DNA of 64,000 nucleotides, taken from Rhodoferax sp. GTDB taxonomy: Bacteria; Pseudomonadota; Gammaproteobacteria; Burkholderiales; Burkholderiaceae_C. Position numbers and translations under genes: made by a program. Where the stretch lies: NCBI RefSeq assembly GCF_028714215.1, contig NZ_JAQTMS010000009.1:1-64000 (forward strand), given 5' to 3'. The notes under the pieces are model-generated. The model did not search any database, was not told the DNA's origin, and worked only from the letters and a program-made list of their open reading frames with translations. Below, piece by piece: positions 60,032 to 64,000 of this stretch. Position 1 is the first letter of the stretch. Every line of letters starts with the position of its first letter.

Positions 60032-62431
60032 TCAGTTACGAACCGGTTTGCCGGTGGACATCATGCCCATGATCCGCTCCTGGGTCTTGGGATTCACCAG
60101 CAACTCGCAGAAGGCGCGGCGCTCCAGCGTCATCAAATACTCTTCGCTGACCAGACTGCCGGCGTCCACATCGCCGCCGCAGACCACGTTGGCAATCAGG
60201 CTGGCGATGTGAAAGTCGTGCGCGCTGATGAAGCCGCCGTCGCGCATGTTGACCAGCGAGCCCTTGATGGTCGCGGCACCGCTGCGTCCGGCCATCGCAA
60301 ACAAGCGCTTGTGCGGCGCCCGGTAACCGGAATTGAACATGGCCTTGGCCTCGTTGAGGGCGACAAACAGCAACTCGTCCTTGTGCGGCACGATCACATC
60401 GCTGTCCAGCAGATAGCCCAGCTTGCGCGACTCCAGCGCACTGGTTCCCACCTTGGCCATGGCCGCGGCGGTGAAGCCTTCGGTCAGGAACGGCAGCAAG
60501 TCCTTGCCGGTGGAACTGGCCGCGTTTTCGGCGGCACGCCGCGCAATGTAGGCCAGACCGCCGCCACCCGGCACCAGACCGACGCCCACTTCAACCAGGC
60601 CGATATAGCTTTCCATGGCCACCACGCGCCTGGCCGAGTAAGCCGCCAATTCACAGCCGCCGCCCAACGCCAGACCGCGCACGGCCGACACCACCGGCAC
60701 GTTGGCGTAGCGCAATCTGAGCATGGCCTGCTGCATTTCCAGTTCGGCACCATCAATCGCCTGCACGCCCGCCATCATGAAGGCCGGCAACATGGCCTGC
60801 AGATCGGCGCCGGCGGAAAAGATCTCGTCATTGGACCAGATCACCAGTCCTTTGTAGCTGGCCTCGGCCAGATCCAAACCCTGTAGCAAGCCCTCGATCA
60901 CGCCGGGGCCGATGGCGTGCATCTTGGTCTTGATGCTGGCAATCACAACTTCGTCATCGAGCGTCCACAGACGGATCGCCTCATCCTCATGCAGCGTCTT
61001 GCCGGTGGCCTCAACCCTGGGCGCATTGGCGCCCAGCACGCTCTCGGGGAAGTGCTGGCGCGCGTAGACCGGCAGGCTGCGTGGCAAGACGAACTGGCCG
61101 GTGCTGGGATTCCAGGAGCCCTGCGGCGTGTGCACGCCACCGGCATCGGCCACCGGGCCTTTGAAGACCCAGTCCGGCAGCGGCGCCTGGCACAAGGCCT
61201 TGCCGGCGTCTATGTCTTCCTTGATCATGTTGGCCACGGTCAGCCAACCGGCTTCCTGCCACAACTCGAACGGGCCCTGCTTCATGCCGAAACCCCAGCG
61301 CATGCAGAAGTCCACATCGCGCGCGTTGTCGGCGATGGCGGCCAGGTGCACGGCCGAGTAGTGGAAGCTGTTGCGCAGAATGGCCCACAGGAAGCGCCCT
61401 TGCGCGCCTTCGCTGTCGCGCAGCAATTTGAGGCGCTCGGCGGCCGGCTTTTTCAGCATGCGGGCATAGACCTCATCGGCCTTCTGGCCGGCCGGCACAT
61501 ACTCCTTGGACTCCAGGTCAAAGCGCAACACTTCGCGCCCCACCTTCTTGAAAAAGCCGGCTCTTGTCTTCTGGCCCAGATTGCCCATTTCAAGCAGGGT
61601 TTTCAGTACCTCGGGCGTGGCAAAGCTCTCGTAGAAAGGATCGCTCTCCAGGTTCAAGGTGTCCTGCAAGGTCTTGATCACATGGGCCATGGTGTCCAGG
61701 CCCACCACATCGGCAGTGCGGAAGGTGCCTGAGCTGGCGCGGCCCAGCTTCTTGCCGGTGAGGTCGTCCACCACGTCGTAGGTCAGGCCAAAATTGGCCA
61801 CTTCCTTCATGGTGGCCAGCATGCCGGCAATGCCGACCCGGTTGGCAATGAAGTTGGGCGAGTCCTTGGCCCGAACCACGCCCTTGCCCAGGTTGCTGGT
61901 GACGAAGGCCTCCAGATCATCCAGAATTTGCGGCGCGGTGGTGGGGGTGTTGATCAGTTCCACCAGCATCATGTAGCGCGGCGGGTTGAAGAAGTGAATG
62001 CCGCAAAAGCGCGGTTTGATCGCCTCAGGCAGCACTTCGCTCAACTTGGTGATGGACAGGCCCGAGGTGTTGGAGGCGACGATGGCGTGCGGCGCCAGGA
62101 AGGGTGCGATTCTCTTGTACAGATCGAGCTTCCAGTCCATGCGCTCGGCAATCGCCTCGATCACCAGGTCGCAATCCTTCAGCAGGTCCAGGTGCTCTTC
62201 GTAGTTTGCCTGGACTATCAGTGCGGCGTCCTCCGGCACGCCCAAGGGCGCCGGTTTGAGTTTTTTCAGGCCGTCGATGGCCCGGCTCACGATGCCGTTC
62301 TTCGGGCCTTCCTTGGCCGGCAGGTCAAACAGGATGACAGGCACCTTGACATTGACCAGGTGCGCAGCAATTTGCGCACCCATCACGCCGGCACCCAGCA
62401 CGGCAACTTTTTTCACATTAAAGCGGGGCAT
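60032..62431 (-). CDS. 3-hydroxyacyl-CoA dehydrogenase/enoyl-CoA hydratase fusion (FadB/FadJ type)
   Basis: 799 residues. The order is dehydrogenase first: KKVAVLGAGVMGAQIAAHLVN (NAD site), SNTSGLSITKLSEVL, CGIHFFNPPRYMMLVELI and the C-terminal dehydrogenase helix bundle; then a crotonase half with IWSNDEIFSAGADLQAM and ALGGGCELAAYSARRV, EVGVGLVPGGGGL. This layout is that of the long betaproteobacterial FadB-like proteins. It hydrates enoyl-CoA and oxidises the product with NAD. It is the central enzyme of the local beta-oxidation set. Confidence 0.93.
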   Translation of the reverse strand: MPRFNVKKVAVLGAGVMGAQIAAHLVNVKVPVILFDLPAKEGPKNGIVSRAIDGLKKLKPAPLGVPEDAALIVQANYEEHLDLLKDCDLVIEAIAERMDWKLDLYKRIAPFLAPHAIVASNTSGLSITKLSEVLPEAIKPRFCGIHFFNPPRYMMLVELINTPTTAPQILDDLEAFVTSNLGKGVVRAKDSPNFIANRVGIAGMLATMKEVANFGLTYDVVDDLTGKKLGRASSGTFRTADVVGLDTMAHVIKTLQDTLNLESDPFYESFATPEVLKTLLEMGNLGQKTRAGFFKKVGREVLRFDLESKEYVPAGQKADEVYARMLKKPAAERLKLLRDSEGAQGRFLWAILRNSFHYSAVHLAAIADNARDVDFCMRWGFGMKQGPFELWQEAGWLTVANMIKEDIDAGKALCQAPLPDWVFKGPVADAGGVHTPQGSWNPSTGQFVLPRSLPVYARQHFPESVLGANAPRVEATGKTLHEDEAIRLWTLDDEVVIASIKTKMHAIGPGVIEGLLQGLDLAEASYKGLVIWSNDEIFSAGADLQAMLPAFMMAGVQAIDGAELEMQQAMLRLRYANVPVVSAVRGLALGGGCELAAYSARRVVAMESYIGLVEVGVGLVPGGGGLAYIARRAAENAASSTGKDLLPFLTEGFTAAAMAKVGTSALESRKLGYLLDSDVIVPHKDELLFVALNEAKAMFNSGYRAPHKRLFAMAGRSGAATIKGSLVNMRDGGFISAHDFHIASLIANVVCGGDVDAGSLVSEEYLMTLERRAFCELLVNPKTQERIMGMMSTGKPVRN

Positions 62432-62542
62432 GTTCGTTCCTGAAAATTAGTTTGGAGAAGCTTGGGGGACCGAGCGCAGCAACCCGCTCTGTCATCAGGG
62501 CTGATCGGAGCCTGGATGGCTGCCAGCTCGGTCCGCCACTGG

Positions 62543-63004
62543 TTACGGTACGCGAACCCAGGTCTGGGTGCGGCCCAGCAAGGCAAAGCCGATAAAGCCG
62601 CGGACTTCGAGTTTTTTGCCGCCCTCGACGGGCGTCATCTTGAGCTTGTAGATGGTGCCGCTGTCGGGATCGACAATGTGGCCGCCTTCCCAGACATCCT
62701 TGCCGTCCACCTTCTTGGCACCGCGAATGATCTCCAGGCCCAGCAGGGGCTTGTCCTTGCGGTCATCGGTGCACTCCTTGCAAACCGCTTTTTGATCGGC
62801 CTCCTTGCGCAGCAGCTTGTCGATACGGCCGCTGACCACGCCGTCGCTCTCGCTGATCTGGATCTGGCTTTTGATCTCCCCGGTCTTGTCATCGATGCTG
62901 TGCCAATTGCCTACCGGCGTCATCTGCGCCTGGGCGCCAGCAACAACACACAGGGCCACCACTGCCAGCGCAGCACGAATCACGGATCGCGTAGTTTTCA
63001 TCAC
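62543..63004 (-). CDS. DUF2147 periplasmic protein
   Basis: 153 residues with a signal peptide (MMKTTRSVIRAALAVVALCVVAGAQAQ). The mature part starts MTPVGNWHSIDDKTGEIKSQIQISESDGVVSGRIDKLL and continues with a CKEC pair and PLLGLEIIRGAKK, WEGGHIVDPDSGTIYKLKMTP, ending RGFIGFALLGRTQTWVR: the DUF2147 beta-barrel. Function unknown; members are common next to acyl-CoA metabolism genes in Burkholderiales. Confidence 0.9.
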   Translation of the reverse strand: MMKTTRSVIRAALAVVALCVVAGAQAQMTPVGNWHSIDDKTGEIKSQIQISESDGVVSGRIDKLLRKEADQKAVCKECTDDRKDKPLLGLEIIRGAKKVDGKDVWEGGHIVDPDSGTIYKLKMTPVEGGKKLEVRGFIGFALLGRTQTWVRVP

Positions 63005-63036
63005 AGGTCTCCTAGAGGGTAATTATGGAAATGCGT

Positions 63037-64000
63037 TTACAGCAACGCGGCATCAGTATCCATCAATACCTTGCTGCCGGCGCGCGCCGTGCGCATCAGT
63101 GTGGCGGTCTCGGGAAACAGCTTGGCGAAGTAGAAACGTGCCGTCTGCAACTTGGCCAGATAGAAGTTGTCGCTATTGCCGGCGCCGATTTGGCGCAGCG
63201 CGACTTGCGCCATGCGGGCCCAAAAGTAGCCAAACACCAGGTGCCCGGCAACGCGCAGGTAGTCCACGGCAGCGGCACCCACTTCATCCGGATTCTGGAA
63301 GCCCTTGAAGCCGATCTCGGTGGTGAACTTGGTCATCTGCTCGCCCAGCACAGCGATCGGCGTGATGAACTCGGCCATTTTTTCGTTGACGCCTTCTTCT
63401 TCCACCAACTTGGCCACCAGCTTGCCGAACTTCCTCAGCGTGGCGCCGTTGTTGCCCAGTATCTTGCGGCCCAGCAGGTCCAGCGACTGAACGGTGTTGG
63501 TGCCCTCGTAAATCATGTTGATGCGGGCATCGCGCACGAACTGCTCCATGCCCCATTCCTTGATGTAGCCGTGGCCGCCGAAGACCTGCAGGCAGGCCGA
63601 AGTGGCGGTCCAGCCGTTGTCGGTGATGAAGGCTTTGACGATGGGCGTCAGCATGGCCAGCAACTCGCCCGAGTCCTTGCGCACTTTTTCATCCGGATGG
63701 TTGTGCTCTTTTTCCAGCAGCATGGCGCAATAGCACAGCAGGGCGCGACCGCCCTCGGCGTAGGCCTTGGCGGTGAGCAGCATCTTGCGCACGTCGGGGT
63801 GCACGATGATGGGGTCGGCCGGTTTGTCCTTCGCCTTGGGGCCGGACAGAGAGCGCATCTGGATGCGCTCCTTGGCATAGGCCAGGGCGTTCTGGTAAGC
63901 CACTTCGGTCAAGCCCAGGGACTGGTTGCCGACGCCCAGGCGCGCCGCATTCATCATCACGAACATGCCATTCATGCCCTTGTTGGGCTGGCCCACCAGG
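63037..64000 (-). CDS. Acyl-CoA dehydrogenase, C-terminal part (cut by window edge)
   Basis: The frame continues past the window end, so the N-terminal half is missing. The visible 321 residues include NAARLGVGNQSLGLTEVAYQNALAYAKERIQMRS, QVFGGHGYIKEWGMEQFVRDARINMIYEGTNTVQSLDLLGRKIL with the catalytic Glu in IYEGTN, and a C-terminal extension of about 125 residues typical of the long (about 600-residue) FadE-like dehydrogenases. It starts the beta-oxidation cycle on the acyl-CoA. Confidence 0.92.
   Translation of the reverse strand, partial: LVGQPNKGMNGMFVMMNAARLGVGNQSLGLTEVAYQNALAYAKERIQMRSLSGPKAKDKPADPIIVHPDVRKMLLTAKAYAEGGRALLCYCAMLLEKEHNHPDEKVRKDSGELLAMLTPIVKAFITDNGWTATSACLQVFGGHGYIKEWGMEQFVRDARINMIYEGTNTVQSLDLLGRKILGNNGATLRKFGKLVAKLVEEEGVNEKMAEFITPIAVLGEQMTKFTTEIGFKGFQNPDEVGAAAVDYLRVAGHLVFGYFWARMAQVALRQIGAGNSDNFYLAKLQTARFYFAKLFPETATLMRTARAGSKVLMDTDAALL

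Overview
The window is chromosomal DNA of a betaproteobacterium, most likely a Comamonadaceae member of the Rhodoferax/Polaromonas type. This rests on high GC coding DNA, cysK-htpX-pyrC housekeeping genes, a class A RNase P RNA, a Liv-type ABC transporter with a built-in acyl-CoA ligase, and intergenic palindromic repeats I associate with Burkholderiales. The genus is inference; no rRNA or marker tree is available here.

Layout. 1-6.2 kb: small genes (beta-propeller lipoprotein, M14 peptidase, NlpC/P60-like protein, HEMGH protein, GyrI-like protein, thioesterase, and a homologue of the cyanobacterial fluorescence recovery protein), with two copies of a dispersed repeat. 6.2-17.1 kb: core genes rnpB, cysK, an FAD dehydrogenase, an EamA exporter, htpX, DUF3025, pyrC, an AAA/DUF4143 ATPase, an aldo-keto reductase, an enoyl-CoA hydratase and a prohibitin-like protein. 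17.2-19.9 kb: three toxin-antitoxin loci (RelE/HigA-like, a TumA-like antitoxin whose toxin looks deleted, MazEF-like) and a DUF3427 gene. 20.1-24.4 kb: Atm1/MsbA-type ABC exporter carrying an in-frame repeat insertion, YciA thioesterase, MFS transporter, Sir2 deacylase.

24.8-34.0 kb is an accessory island and the most interesting part. A tight operon encodes an unknown 251-aa protein, a divergent FtsZ/tubulin-family GTPase with a Tat-like N-terminus and no C-terminal tail, a two-module AAA+ ATPase, and two small paralogous beta-rich proteins. It is followed by a DUF2779 nuclease-type protein, a WYL regulator, Nmad2- and Nmad3-type proteins, and a three-repeat Cys/His mini-protein. The island ends beside the stump of a PP2C phosphatase gene. 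I do not recognise the FtsZ-like/AAA+ combination as a named system.

34.2-42.1 kb: enoyl-CoA hydratase, then livH-M-G-F, an acyl-CoA ligase and a substrate-binding protein, which together look like uptake and CoA activation of an organic acid. 42.1-45.8 kb: a second accessory patch (DUF4062 protein, membrane protein, XRE regulator, MazEF) separated by copies of a GTTGGGC/GCCCAAC repeat.

45.9-64 kb: acyl-CoA metabolism. A TetR gene with PsrA-like CAAAC/GTTTG operators leads a B12-dependent acyl-CoA mutase operon (split subunits, unusual active-site residues) that ends in a MeaB chaperone fused to a thioesterase domain. Two convergent or adjacent minus-strand groups then encode a beta-oxidation-like set: acyl-CoA dehydrogenases, SDRs, enoyl-CoA hydratases, thiolase, FadB-type enzyme, thioesterases and a DsbA-type isomerase. 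The substrate is unknown; a branched or cyclic acyl chain would fit the mutase and the SDRs.
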